NCBI RefSeq assembly: GCF_003355495.1
Contig: NZ_CP031337.1
Location: 1,803,001 to 1,867,000 of the forward strand
Direction of reading: 5' to 3'
From: Crenobacter cavernae
Lineage (GTDB): Bacteria > Pseudomonadota > Gammaproteobacteria > Burkholderiales > Chromobacteriaceae
DNA length: 64,000 nt
Part shown: one piece after another, positions 44,636-53,057 of the stretch
Position numbering within the stretch: the stretch's first letter is position 1
Layout of the letters: the number at the start of each line of letters is the position of its first letter
Translations under genes and position numbers: made by a program
The notes under the pieces: model-generated
What the model was told of the DNA's origin: nothing
The model's database searches: none
Seen by the model: only the letters and a program-made list of their open reading frames with translations

Positions 44636-45145
44636 ATGCCGTTCGAGGCTCGGCCAAGCTGGTCGGCGCGCGTCGTCGCGTTCGCGCTCGCGCTCGCGGT
44701 GTTCGGGCTCGACCAGTGGAGCAAGCTCTACTTCAACGGCCACTACCAGTACGGCGAGGTGCGGCCGGTGATCGACGGCTTCTTCAACTTCACGCTCTTG
44801 TACAACCCGGGCGCGGCGTTCAGCTTCCTCGCCGACGCCGGCGGCTGGCAGAAGCATCTGTTCGCCGCGCTCGCGTTCGCGGTGTCGGGCTGGCTGGCGT
44901 GGAACATCGTCAAGGGCCGCTTCAGCGGCCTGATGAACTGGGCCGGCGGCCTGATCATCGGCGGCGCGATCGGCAACGTCGTCGACCGGCTGATCCACGG
45001 CCACGTGATCGACTTCATCCAGCTCTACTATCGCGACTGGTACTACCCGGCGTTCAACCTCGCCGATACCGCGATCTGCATCGGCGCGCTGCTGATGGTG
45101 ATCGACAGCTTCAAAAAGCCGGCCGACGGCCGGCGCCAGGAATAA
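44636..45145 (+). CDS. lspA: Prolipoprotein signal peptidase II
   Basis: This 169-residue inner-membrane aspartyl protease has four hydrophobic helices. The catalytic aspartates are Asp117 (GNVVDRLIHG) and Asp144 (FNLADTAICIG). It cleaves lipoprotein signal peptides, such as those of the BON, BamC and Ala/Pro lipoproteins encoded here. The ATG at 44636 has GAGGAAA upstream; an ATG at 44618 overlapping the ileS stop is an alternative. Confidence 0.95.
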   Translation: MPFEARPSWSARVVAFALALAVFGLDQWSKLYFNGHYQYGEVRPVIDGFFNFTLLYNPGAAFSFLADAGGWQKHLFAALAFAVSGWLAWNIVKGRFSGLMNWAGGLIIGGAIGNVVDRLIHGHVIDFIQLYYRDWYYPAFNLADTAICIGALLMVIDSFKKPADGRRQE

Positions 45146-45149
45146 GGCC

Positions 45150-46088
45150 ATGACACAGACCCTCAACATCATGCTCGCCAACCCGCGCGGCTTCTGCGCC
45201 GGCGTCGACCGCGCGATCGCCATCGTCGAGCGCGCGCTCGAGCTGTTCGGCGCGCCGATCTACGTGCGGCACGAGGTGGTGCACAACCGCTTCGTCGTCG
45301 AGACGCTGAAGGAAAAGGGCGCGGTGTTCATCGAGGACCTCGCCGACGTGCCGGCGGGCGCGACGCTGATCTACTCGGCGCACGGCGTGCCGCTGTCGGT
45401 GCGCGCCGAGGCCGAGTCGCGCGGCTTGAAGGTGTTCGACGCGACCTGTCCGCTCGTCACCAAGGTGCATGTCGAGGTGAAGAAGATGCGCGAGGCCGGC
45501 CTCGAGATCGTGATGATCGGCCACGCCGGCCACCCGGAAGTCGAGGGCACGATGGGCCAGAGCGACGGCGGCATGCACCTGGTCGAAACCGCCGCCGACG
45601 TCGCGACGCTCGAAGTCAACGACGCGGACAAGCTCGCCTACGTCACGCAGACGACACTGTCGGTCGACGAGACGCGCGAGATCGTCGACGCGCTGCGCGC
45701 GCGCTTCCCGTCTATCCAGGGTCCGAAGAAGGACGACATCTGCTACGCGACGCAGAACCGCCAGGACGCGGTGAAGGCGCTGTCGGCCGAGTGCGACGTC
45801 GTCGTCGTGGTCGGCTCGCCGAACAGCTCCAATTCGAACCGGCTGCGCGAAGTCGCCGCGCTGTTGGGCGTCGACGCCTACATGGTCGACAACGCCGGCT
45901 TGCTCGATCCATCGTGGTTCGCCGGCAAACAGAAGGTCGGCGTCACCGCCGGCGCCAGCGCGCCCGAGGTGCTGGTGCAGGCGGTGATAGCCCGCATCCG
46001 GACGCTGGGCGATGGCGGCGACGTGGTCGAACTGGACGGCGTCGAGGAAAACACGACGTTTGCGCTGCCGGCGGGTCTGCGTCAGTAA
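45150..46088 (+). CDS. ispH: 4-hydroxy-3-methylbut-2-enyl diphosphate reductase
   Basis: This 312-residue enzyme has the [4Fe-4S] cysteines Cys16 (NPRGFCAGV), Cys100 (DATCPLV) and Cys198 (DDICYATQNRQ). It makes IPP and DMAPP in the last step of the MEP pathway. It follows lspA after 4 bases; the FKBP gene fkpB, often found between lspA and ispH, is absent here. It is an Fe-S enzyme that would depend on the isc genes. Confidence 0.96.
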   Translation: MTQTLNIMLANPRGFCAGVDRAIAIVERALELFGAPIYVRHEVVHNRFVVETLKEKGAVFIEDLADVPAGATLIYSAHGVPLSVRAEAESRGLKVFDATCPLVTKVHVEVKKMREAGLEIVMIGHAGHPEVEGTMGQSDGGMHLVETAADVATLEVNDADKLAYVTQTTLSVDETREIVDALRARFPSIQGPKKDDICYATQNRQDAVKALSAECDVVVVVGSPNSSNSNRLREVAALLGVDAYMVDNAGLLDPSWFAGKQKVGVTAGASAPEVLVQAVIARIRTLGDGGDVVELDGVEENTTFALPAGLRQ

Positions 46089-46114
46089 AAGCGCGCTTCG
46101 CGCTATCAGTCTAT

Positions 46115-46148
46115 AAGCTCGGCCAACCTTTGAGGGTTGGCCGAGCTT
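46115..46148. terminator. Terminator made of an inverted pair of DUS-like words (after ispH)
   Basis: Stem AAGCTCGGCCAACC/GGTTGGCCGAGCTT (14 bp) with a 6-base loop, followed by TTTTT. The words are at 46118-46127 and 46136-46145. It ends the ribF-ileS-lspA-ispH operon. Confidence 0.92.
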
Positions 46149-46236
46149 TTTCATGTGCCGCGTAGCCGGGGATTGAAAAGAGCCGCGCCGACCCTATCTT
46201 TCGCGCATCGTCGACCAACCACTGACAAGCACAAGC

Positions 46237-48132
46237 ATGAGCACCGTGACCGAAACCCTGGGCTTTCAGACCGAAGTCAAACAACTGCTGCAGTTGATGA
46301 TCCACTCCTTGTACTCGAACAAGGAGATCTTCCTGCGCGAACTGATCTCGAACGCGTCCGACTCCGCCGACAAGCTGCGCTTCGAGGCGATCGCGAAGCC
46401 CGAACTGTACGAAACCGACGGCGAGCTCAAGATCGGCATCGCGCTCGACAAGGACGCGCGCACCGTCACTATCAGCGACAACGGCATCGGCATGAGCCGA
46501 GACGAGGCGATCGAGCACCTGGGGACGATCGCCAAGTCCGGCACGCGCGCCTTCTTCGACCAGCTTACCGGCGACGACAAAGAGGACGCCAACCTGATCG
46601 GCCAGTTCGGCGTCGGCTTCTACTCGGCCTTCATCGTCGCCGACAAGGTGGTGGTAGAGAGCCGCCGCGCCGGGCTGCCGGAATCCGAAGGCGTGCGCTG
46701 GGAATCCGAAGGGCACGGCGAGTTCTCGGTGTCGGCCGTCAGTAAGCCTGCCCGCGGCACCGAGATCGTGCTGCACCTGAAGGCCGGCGACGACGATTTC
46801 CTCGACGACTGGCGCGTGAAGGGCGTGGTGCGCAAGTATTCCGACCACATCTCGATCCCGATCGAGATGAAGAAGGGCAATGTTTACGGCGAAAACGGCG
46901 AGGTGGTCGTCTCCGACGAGTTCGAGGCGGTGAACCAGGCGTCGGCGCTGTGGACGCGCAGCAAGAGCGAGATTAGCGACGAGCAGTACACCGAGTTCTA
47001 CAAGCACGTCGCGCACGACTTCACCGAGCCGCTGGCGTGGAGCCATGCGCGCGTCGAGGGACGCCAGGAGTACACCGAACTGTTGTACCTCCCGTCGCGC
47101 GCGCCGTTCGACCTGTACGAACGCGAACGCAAGCAGGGCGTGAAGCTCTACGTGCGCCGCGTGTTCATCATGGAAGACACCGAAAAGCTGATGCCGCACT
47201 ACCTGCGCTTCGTTCGCGGGGTGATCGACAGCAACGACCTGCCGCTTAACGTCAGCCGCGAGATCCTGCAGGAGAGCCGAGACATCGACACCATCCGCGC
47301 CGGCTGCGTGAAGAAGGTGCTCGGCCTGCTCGAAGACCTCTCGGCCAACCAGGCCGACAAGTACGCGACCTTCTGGCGCGAATTCGGCCAGGTGCTGAAG
47401 GAAGGGGTTGGCGAGGACTTCTCGAACAAGGAGCGCATCGCCAAGCTGTTGCGCTTTTCGACCACGGCCAGCGATGAACAGGCCGTGTCGCTCGCCGACT
47501 ACGTCGGCCGCATGAAGGACGGCCAGGACAAGATCTACTACATCACCGCCGACACGCAGGCCGCCGCGAAGCACAGCCCGCACCTCGAAGTGTTCAGGAA
47601 GAAGGGCATCGAGGTACTGCTGCTGACCGACCGCGTCGACGAGTGGCTGGCCGCCCACCTGACCGAGTTCGACGGCAAGCCGCTGGTGTCGGTCGCCAAG
47701 GGTGAGCTCGATCTCGGCAAGCTCGAGGACGAGGCCGACAAGGCCGCGCAACAGGCCGCCGAAACCGCCGCCCGGCCGGTGATAGCCAAGCTCAAGGGCG
47801 TGCTTGGCGACAAGGTCGCCGAGGTGCGCGCGACCGCGCGCCTGACCGACAGCCCGGCCTGCCTCGTCAACCCGGAACACGGCATGAGTTCGCATCTGGA
47901 GCGTCTGTTGAAATCGGCCGGCCAGGACGTGCCAAGCAGCAAACCGACGCTGGAGATCAACCCCGAGCACCTGCTGGTGCAGCGCCTGGCGGCGGAGCAG
48001 GACGGCGAGCGCATCGGCGACCTGGCCGAGGTGCTGTTCGACCAGGCCTTGCTGGCCGAAGGCGGCAAGCTCGACGACCCGGCCGGTTTCGTGAAACGCG
48101 TGAACAAGCTGATGCTCGAACTGTCCCGTTGA
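46237..48132 (+). CDS. htpG: Chaperone HtpG (Hsp90)
   Basis: This 631-residue Hsp90 has the GHKL ATPase signatures: LISNASDSADKLRFEA, DNGIGMSRDEAIEHLGTIAKSGT and the GQFGVGFYSAF lid region. The middle domain has LPLNVSREILQESR, and the C-terminal dimerisation domain is present. It refolds client proteins with DnaK, encoded at 58429. No clear sigma-32 promoter was recognised in the 88 bases after the ispH terminator. A repeated 10-mer lies at 47340. Confidence 0.97.
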   Translation: MSTVTETLGFQTEVKQLLQLMIHSLYSNKEIFLRELISNASDSADKLRFEAIAKPELYETDGELKIGIALDKDARTVTISDNGIGMSRDEAIEHLGTIAKSGTRAFFDQLTGDDKEDANLIGQFGVGFYSAFIVADKVVVESRRAGLPESEGVRWESEGHGEFSVSAVSKPARGTEIVLHLKAGDDDFLDDWRVKGVVRKYSDHISIPIEMKKGNVYGENGEVVVSDEFEAVNQASALWTRSKSEISDEQYTEFYKHVAHDFTEPLAWSHARVEGRQEYTELLYLPSRAPFDLYERERKQGVKLYVRRVFIMEDTEKLMPHYLRFVRGVIDSNDLPLNVSREILQESRDIDTIRAGCVKKVLGLLEDLSANQADKYATFWREFGQVLKEGVGEDFSNKERIAKLLRFSTTASDEQAVSLADYVGRMKDGQDKIYYITADTQAAAKHSPHLEVFRKKGIEVLLLTDRVDEWLAAHLTEFDGKPLVSVAKGELDLGKLEDEADKAAQQAAETAARPVIAKLKGVLGDKVAEVRATARLTDSPACLVNPEHGMSSHLERLLKSAGQDVPSSKPTLEINPEHLLVQRLAAEQDGERIGDLAEVLFDQALLAEGGKLDDPAGFVKRVNKLMLELSR

Positions 48133-48153
48133 GCGATTAACCGTTCTATAAAG

Positions 48154-48188
48154 AAAACAGCGACCTGATATAGGGTCGCTGTTTTTTT
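48154..48188 (+). terminator. Terminator after htpG
   Basis: AAAACAGCGACC/GGTCGCTGTTTT perfect 12-bp stem with an 8-base loop and a run of T. Confidence 0.9.
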
Positions 48189-48511
48189 ATGGGCATCATA
48201 AAAACCGAAAATATCTTCATGGTGAGCTAATTGCCGGCAAGTTGATGCTTTTTGGTTACACTCGCAAGCTGCTGTTGCAATTACACAACTAACCGGCGGC
48301 GCAAAAACCTAGATAAATCAGGGTTTACCACAGCGTCGACGACGATTGCTTAAAAAAAGTGTCGCAAAAAAAAACATGCCTTTTGAGTCCGCGCGCGTTT
48401 TGGCCCTATAGTGGTCCCACTCCCGCAGCACAAAATAGCTTCGCATGGAGAGATTGGCGAACCGGCTGACCGGACCCCATGAAACACACACGCACTACGG
48501 AGAATAGAGTC
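48189..48511 (+). promoter_or_regulatory. Porin upstream region with sigma-70 promoter
   Basis: This 323-base region has no gene. Its A+T-rich part contains A-tracts at 48351-48374. The best promoter is TTGAGT at 48383-48388 and TATAGT at 48407-48412 (18-base spacer), with a start near 48419 and a leader of about 93 bases. A -10 of the form TATAGTG is shared with the OmpA-like gene promoter. Confidence 0.7.
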
Positions 48512-49693
48512 ATGAACAAGAAACTGATCGCCCTGGCCATCGCCACCCTGCCGGCCGTCGCCATGGCCGACGTGACCATCTACGGCCGCCTTGTCGGCGG
48601 CATCGAGCGCGACTCGATCACGCAGAACCAGAATGGTGTACAGCTCACGGCCGATAGCCAAGGTAACGTCACCGGCGCCACCGCCACCCCGAACAAAAAA
48701 TCGACCCAGACCAACGTAGAAGACTACCTGTCGTGGATCGGCTTCAAGGGCCAGGAAGACCTCGGCAACGGCCTGAAGGCGATCTGGCAGGTCGAGAACT
48801 ACATCGCGATCGACGGTACCGGTACGACTTTCCACAACCAGGGTACGTTCGCTTCGCGCGACTCCTTCGTCGGCCTGGCCGGCGGCTTCGGTAAAGTGCG
48901 CCTCGGCAAGCTGACCAACGCGCAGCGCGACATGTTCGACCTCGACGTGTGGAACAACTCGAACGGCGCCAACGCGCTCGACATCTTCAAGCGCGTCGCC
49001 TACCGCCCGAACAACTCCATCCGCTACGACTCGCCGGACTTCGCCGGCTTCAGCGGCAGCCTGCTGTGGGGGGCGGGCGAGAACAAAAATGCCGGTGCGG
49101 CAACCAACCCGAGTGGCAAGTCGTCTGACGTGGTGAACGCCGGCCTGAACTACCGCAACGCGGGCTTCTTCGCCCAGTACGGCTATGACAAGCGTAAAAA
49201 TGCTAACAGCCCGTTCGGCAACCCGGAAGGCAAAGCGGCTTCCGCGCACACCGTGGAAGCCGGTTACGGCGCCGACGGCCTGCTCGTGAGCGCAGGCTTC
49301 CAGCGCACCAAGGGCTACCACTGGTCTGACCGCGCCTACTTCAACGAAACCGGCGGTTTCGCGACCGGCGCCGCCGATAGCCTGAGAACGCGCGAAGTGG
49401 CGCTGACCGCGGCCTACTCAATCGGCGCGTGGACGCCGAAAGTGTCGCTGGCCAAGGGCTTCGACCAGAAAGACGTTGACGGCAAGGTGAACGACAGCGG
49501 CTACAAACAGTACATCCTGGGCGTGGACTATGCGCTGTCGAAGCGCACCAAGCTGAGCGCGGCCTACGGCCACCTGTCGTTTGGCGAGAATGCGGACTAC
49601 GCTGCGGCCAGCGGCAACGGTCCGTCGATCGACAACCTGCTCAACGTGAAAAAGCAAAGCACCACCTCGCTGAGCGTGGAACACTGGTTCTAA
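48512..49693 (+). CDS. Trimeric porin of the neisserial/beta-proteobacterial type
   Basis: This 393-residue protein has a signal peptide (MNKKLIALAIATLPAVAMA) and a mature start DVTIYGRLVGGIE. Motifs typical of porin family 4 follow (LSWIGFKGQEDLGNGLKAIWQVE; SRDSFVGLAGGFGKVRLGK; RYDSPDFAGFSGSLLWG), and the last strand ends in HWF with the terminal Phe read by the Bam complex. It is a general diffusion porin, probably a major outer-membrane protein, and could pair with the RmpM-like protein at 40152. The start MNKK (48512) is preferred to an upstream ATG at 48479. Confidence 0.92.
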   Translation: MNKKLIALAIATLPAVAMADVTIYGRLVGGIERDSITQNQNGVQLTADSQGNVTGATATPNKKSTQTNVEDYLSWIGFKGQEDLGNGLKAIWQVENYIAIDGTGTTFHNQGTFASRDSFVGLAGGFGKVRLGKLTNAQRDMFDLDVWNNSNGANALDIFKRVAYRPNNSIRYDSPDFAGFSGSLLWGAGENKNAGAATNPSGKSSDVVNAGLNYRNAGFFAQYGYDKRKNANSPFGNPEGKAASAHTVEAGYGADGLLVSAGFQRTKGYHWSDRAYFNETGGFATGAADSLRTREVALTAAYSIGAWTPKVSLAKGFDQKDVDGKVNDSGYKQYILGVDYALSKRTKLSAAYGHLSFGENADYAAASGNGPSIDNLLNVKKQSTTSLSVEHWF

Positions 49694-49725
49694 GCCAGCC
49701 TGCTCGGCGCGAAGTCAGTCTATTT

Positions 49726-49755
49726 AAAGGGAGGCCAACGGCCTCCCTTTTTTTC
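49726..49755 (+). terminator. Terminator after the porin gene
   Basis: AAAGGGAGGCC/GGCCTCCCTTT stem with a 3-base loop and T-run. Confidence 0.92.
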
Positions 49756-49781
49756 ATGCGGCTCCCACATGCGCCACAGGC

Positions 49782-49812
49782 AAAAAAGCCGTCGAAGATC
49801 GACGGCTTTTTC
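49782..49812 (-). terminator. Terminator of the minus-strand GST gene
   Basis: Perfect 13-bp stem AAAAAGCCGTCGA/TCGACGGCTTTTT with a 3-base loop; bidirectional by sequence. Confidence 0.88.
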
Positions 49813-49830
49813 GCGCCCGCTCGGGCCGTG

Positions 49831-50442
49831 TCAGATGACTGGCGGCACGGTCTCGGCGAACGACGGGCGCGCCTCGAGCTTCTGCTGCAACGCGGCCAGG
49901 TTAGGGTGGCGCTCCTTCCACGCCAGCTCGGGGAAGCGGAAGTCGAGGTAGCCGAGGCAGACGCCGACCGCGATGTCGGCGATGCCGTAGGCGTCGCCGT
50001 TGCACCACAGCTTGTCGCCGAGGTCGGCCGACAGTTGGGCGACGCCGCGTTCGACCTTGCCTTGCTGGCGTGCGATCCATTCCGGGCTCTGCTGCACGTG
50101 GGAGCGGCGTTTTTCGACGACGACGGCCGCTGCAGCGTCGCAGATGCCGTCGGCCAGCGCTTCCCAGCGGCGCGCGCCGAGCAGCGTGCGCGTGTCCTGC
50201 GGGAACAGCCGCGACACCGGCGAGATCGTGTCGAGGTATTCGACGATCACGCGCGAGTCGAAGATCGCGCTGCCGTCGTCGAGCACCAGCACCGGCACCT
50301 TGCCCAGCGGGTTGTACTGCGGCACGACGGTGTCGAGCGCCCACGGCTGCGTCTCCTCGAGCGGGCAGTCGATCTTTTTCTCGAGGAGGGCGATGCGCAC
50401 CTTGCGGGCGAACGGGCTGGTCAGCGAAGCGATCAGTTTCAT
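49831..50442 (-). CDS. Glutathione S-transferase (YibF-like)
   Basis: This 203-residue protein has an N-terminal thioredoxin fold (MKLIASLTSPFARKVRIALLEKKI), with Ser8-Pro9-Phe10 in the usual active-site turn. The GKVPVLVLDDG cis-Pro region and FDSRVIVEYLD glutathione contact are present. The overall pattern resembles E. coli YibF. Substrate unknown. It is followed on the plus side by the SIMPL gene on the same strand, 31 bases upstream. Confidence 0.85.
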   Translation of the reverse strand: MKLIASLTSPFARKVRIALLEKKIDCPLEETQPWALDTVVPQYNPLGKVPVLVLDDGSAIFDSRVIVEYLDTISPVSRLFPQDTRTLLGARRWEALADGICDAAAAVVVEKRRSHVQQSPEWIARQQGKVERGVAQLSADLGDKLWCNGDAYGIADIAVGVCLGYLDFRFPELAWKERHPNLAALQQKLEARPSFAETVPPVI

Positions 50443-50473
50443 GATGGTGAACGGCGCGAAGAGGAGGGGCTTC

Positions 50474-51163
50474 TCAATTCAATTCTACCTTGCCCGACAC
50501 CTCGACGGAAATCGTACTCTTGCCAGCCTGCCAGGTCGGCGGCGTGACGTCGGCTTCCATCGCCGGCGCGGCGGCCTTGTACATCGCGACCGGGTAGGGG
50601 ACGACGCGCCCCTGCTCACCGAGCGTCAGTTCCTTGACGCTGATCGCCGGCTTGTCGATGGCTCGGCCAACCTCGGCGGCGCGCGCCTTGAATGCGCGGA
50701 TCGCCTCGGGGATCAGCGCGGCCTCGGTCGCACGGCGCGCCTTGTCCGACACGCCGAACTGCACGTTCTCGAGTTGCAGATAGCCCTGCAGACGGCCGAT
50801 CAGTGTCGCGAGTTCGGGCGTCTGCGGACCGCTGACCCTGATCTCGCCGCGACCCTGCCAGCCGCTGATGCGGCCGTTGCGGTCGTACTGCGGCCAGGTG
50901 CGCACCTGGCCGCCGCTGACGTCGACGCCCTTGAGCTTGCCGGCTTCGGCCAGCCCCTGCTTGAGCGTGCGGTTCAGCTTGTCGGCGAGGCGCGCCGGGT
51001 CGCTCTGGCCGTCCTGTGCGTAGAGCGTCGCGTTGATCTGATCGTTGTCGACCTCGCGCTCGGCGCTGCCCGACAGCGACAGCAGCGTCGATTCTGCGGC
51101 GGCGTAGGCGGGCATCGCGGTGCCCAGGGCGAAGCTCAGGAACAGCGGGTGCAGTGAACGCAT
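50474..51163 (-). CDS. SIMPL (DUF541) domain periplasmic protein
   Basis: This 229-residue protein has a signal peptide (about 1-20, ending AYAA). A SIMPL domain (about 25-225) follows: LLSLSGSAEREVDNDQINATLYAQ, QGYLQLENVQFGVSDKARR and AIRAFKARAAEVGRAI. The family includes E. coli YggE, linked to oxidative stress. The start at 51163 has AAAGGA upstream; the upstream extension has no signal peptide. The repeated 10-mer at 50662 reads Val-Gly-Arg, a frame different from most copies. Confidence 0.82.
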   Translation of the reverse strand: MRSLHPLFLSFALGTAMPAYAAAESTLLSLSGSAEREVDNDQINATLYAQDGQSDPARLADKLNRTLKQGLAEAGKLKGVDVSGGQVRTWPQYDRNGRISGWQGRGEIRVSGPQTPELATLIGRLQGYLQLENVQFGVSDKARRATEAALIPEAIRAFKARAAEVGRAIDKPAISVKELTLGEQGRVVPYPVAMYKAAAPAMEADVTPPTWQAGKSTISVEVSGKVELN

Positions 51164-51206
51164 GGATATCCTTTCGTCATGGCTTGCGACAGGGTAGGGC
51201 AAAAAC

Positions 51207-51245
51207 AAAGCTCGGCCAACCCTAGGACAGGTTGGCCGAGCTTTT
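51207..51245. terminator. Terminator made of an inverted pair of DUS-like words (between ABC and SIMPL genes)
   Basis: AAAGCTCGGCCAACC/GGTTGGCCGAGCTTT, 15-bp perfect stem with an 8-base loop; words at 51211-51220 and 51231-51240. It lies downstream of the ABC ATPase gene and upstream of the SIMPL gene, both on minus, so it ends the transporter operon. Confidence 0.92.
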
Positions 51246-51263
51246 AGTTTGCGCCGGCTGGGA

Positions 51264-52058
51264 TCAGCCGAGCAGCAGCGCGTCGTCCGAGATCGCCTCG
51301 CCGCGCACGCGCTCGAACATCGCCAAGAGGTCGGGCACGTCCATGCGCGAGCGCTCGTCGCCGGCGACGTCGAGCACCACGCGTCCCTGATGCAGCATGA
51401 TGGTGCGGTCGCCGTGGTCGAGCGCCTGGCGCATCGAGTGCGTCACCATCAGCGCCGTCATCTTCTGCTCGCCGACGATCTGGTTGGTCAGTTCGAGCAC
51501 GAAGGCGGCGGTGCGCGGGTCGAGCGCGGCGGTGTGCTCGTCGAGCAGTAGGATCTGCGACGGCTGCAGCGACGCCATCAACAGGCTGACTGCCTGACGC
51601 TGGCCGCCCGACAGCAGGCCCATGCGGTCCGCCAGCCGGTCTTCGAGGCCGAGCTTCAGCGTCGCGAGCTTGCTGCGGAAGTAGTCGCGCTCGGACGCGT
51701 TGGCGGCGACGCGAAAGCCGCGGCGCTGGCCGCGGCTCATCGCCAGCGCCAGGTTCTCCTCGATGGTCAGCCCCTCGCAGGTGCCGGCCATCGGGTCCTG
51801 GAACACGCGGGCGACGAGGCCGGCTCGCTGCCACGCGTTCAGGCGTGTGACGTCGCGGCCGGCGATCTCGAGCTTGCCTTCATCGACGATCAAATCGCCG
51901 CTGATCGCGTTCAGGAAGGTCGACTTGCCGGCGCCGTTGCTGCCGATCACGGTGACGAACTGGCCCTGCGGGATGTCGAGGTCGAGGCCGCGCAGCGCGC
52001 GCGTCTCGATCGGGCTGCCGGGGTTGAAGGTCTTGGTCAAGCCGGTCGCGCGCATCAT
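51264..52058 (-). CDS. ABC transporter ATP-binding protein (ABC_sub_bind-type importer)
   Basis: This 264-residue ATPase has Walker A GSNGAGKST, Q-loop, signature LSGGQRQAV, Walker B ILLLDEHTAAL and the switch His in VTHSMRQAL. DEH replaces the common DEP after the Walker B Glu, as in this transporter family. It would energise uptake through the permease at 52055. It overlaps the permease by four bases (ATGA). It is last in the operon and is followed by the inverted-word terminator. Confidence 0.9.
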   Translation of the reverse strand: MMRATGLTKTFNPGSPIETRALRGLDLDIPQGQFVTVIGSNGAGKSTFLNAISGDLIVDEGKLEIAGRDVTRLNAWQRAGLVARVFQDPMAGTCEGLTIEENLALAMSRGQRRGFRVAANASERDYFRSKLATLKLGLEDRLADRMGLLSGGQRQAVSLLMASLQPSQILLLDEHTAALDPRTAAFVLELTNQIVGEQKMTALMVTHSMRQALDHGDRTIMLHQGRVVLDVAGDERSRMDVPDLLAMFERVRGEAISDDALLLG

Positions 52059-52993
52059 TTGGCGGCCTCCTTCTTGTTCTGCGAGGTCGGCTCGACGTTG
52101 GCCGAGCGTTTCTTCGGCATCAGTTTGCGTTTGATCTTCGGCAGCACCAGCGCGAAGCCGACCAGCACGGCGGTGATCAGGTTCAGGTCCTGCGCCTGCA
52201 GGCCGATGAAGTCGGCGTTCAGCGCCAGCGCGATGAACAGGCGGTAGAGCAGCGCGCCGAGCGCGGCGGCGAGCGTCACGAGGTAGATCGCGCGCGCCGG
52301 CAGGATGGTCTCACCGATGATGACCGCGGCGAGGCCGACGACGATGGTGCCGATGCCCATCGAGATGTCGGCGCCGCCCTGCGTCTGCACGTAGAGCGCG
52401 CCGGCGAGCGCGACCAGCGCGTTCGACAGCGCCATGCCGGCCAGCACCATGCGGTCGGTTGGGATGCCCTGCGAGCGCGCCATGCGCGCATTGGCGCCGG
52501 TGGCGCGCATCGCGAGGCCGGACTGCGACACGAAGTAGCCGTCGAGCACCAGCTTGACCAGCAAGACGATGCCGACCAAGAGCAGCGGCTGCAGCCATGC
52601 CTGCGCGTCGAAGTTGTCGCCGACGATCTGGCTGAACACGGTCGCCTCGCCGATCAGCGCCACGTTCGGCGCGCCCATGATGCGCAGGTTGACCGAGTAA
52701 AGGCCGATCATCACCAGGATGCTGGCGAGCAACTGCAGGATGCCGAGCCTGACGTGCAGCCACGCGGTGACGAAACCGGCGCCGGCGCCGGCGAGCATGC
52801 CGCAGAAGGTCGCGAGCCACGGGTCGTGGCCGCCGACTATCATGATCGCGGCGACCGCGCCGCCCAGCGGGAAGCTGCCGTCGGCGGTCAGGTCGGGGAA
52901 GTTGAGGATGCGGAAGGAGATCAGGACGCCTAGCGCGACCAGGGCAAATATCAGCCCGATCTCGAGCGCGCCGAGCAGGGAAATCATCGACAT
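52055..52993 (-). CDS. ABC transporter permease (ABC_sub_bind-type importer)
   Basis: This 312-residue membrane protein has about eight hydrophobic helices and the BPD_transp_2-like pattern (LISFRILNFPDLTADGSFPLGGAVAA; LAMRATGANARMARSQGIPTDRMVLAGMALSNALVALAGAL; IGETIL). The C-terminus is charged and cytoplasmic (KIKRKLMPKKR). It forms the channel for the binding protein at 53058. The repeated 10-mer at 52097 reads Ser-Ala-Asn. Confidence 0.9.
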   Translation of the reverse strand: MSMISLLGALEIGLIFALVALGVLISFRILNFPDLTADGSFPLGGAVAAIMIVGGHDPWLATFCGMLAGAGAGFVTAWLHVRLGILQLLASILVMIGLYSVNLRIMGAPNVALIGEATVFSQIVGDNFDAQAWLQPLLLVGIVLLVKLVLDGYFVSQSGLAMRATGANARMARSQGIPTDRMVLAGMALSNALVALAGALYVQTQGGADISMGIGTIVVGLAAVIIGETILPARAIYLVTLAAALGALLYRLFIALALNADFIGLQAQDLNLITAVLVGFALVLPKIKRKLMPKKRSANVEPTSQNKKEAAK

Positions 52994-53017
52994 GGGGTGG
53001 CCTCGTCAATACAGAAA

Positions 53018-53045
53018 CCGCCCGGGCCCTCGTGGGGCCGGGCGG
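53018..53045 (-). other. Intercistronic hairpin between binding-protein and permease genes
   Basis: CCGCCCGGGCCC and GGGCCGGGCGG form a G+C-rich stem with one bulge and no T run. Such hairpins after binding-protein genes often stabilise that part of the mRNA and lower downstream expression; that role is inferred. Confidence 0.6.
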
Positions 53046-53057
53046 GACGTCAAATGC

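Noticed and set aside
49782..49812. GCCGTCGA hairpin as a canonical Neisseria DUS pair
   Set aside because: It matches only GCCGTC of GCCGTCTGAA. I saw no complete canonical DUS in the window; GCCGTCT at 6884 and 37688 is not followed by GAA.
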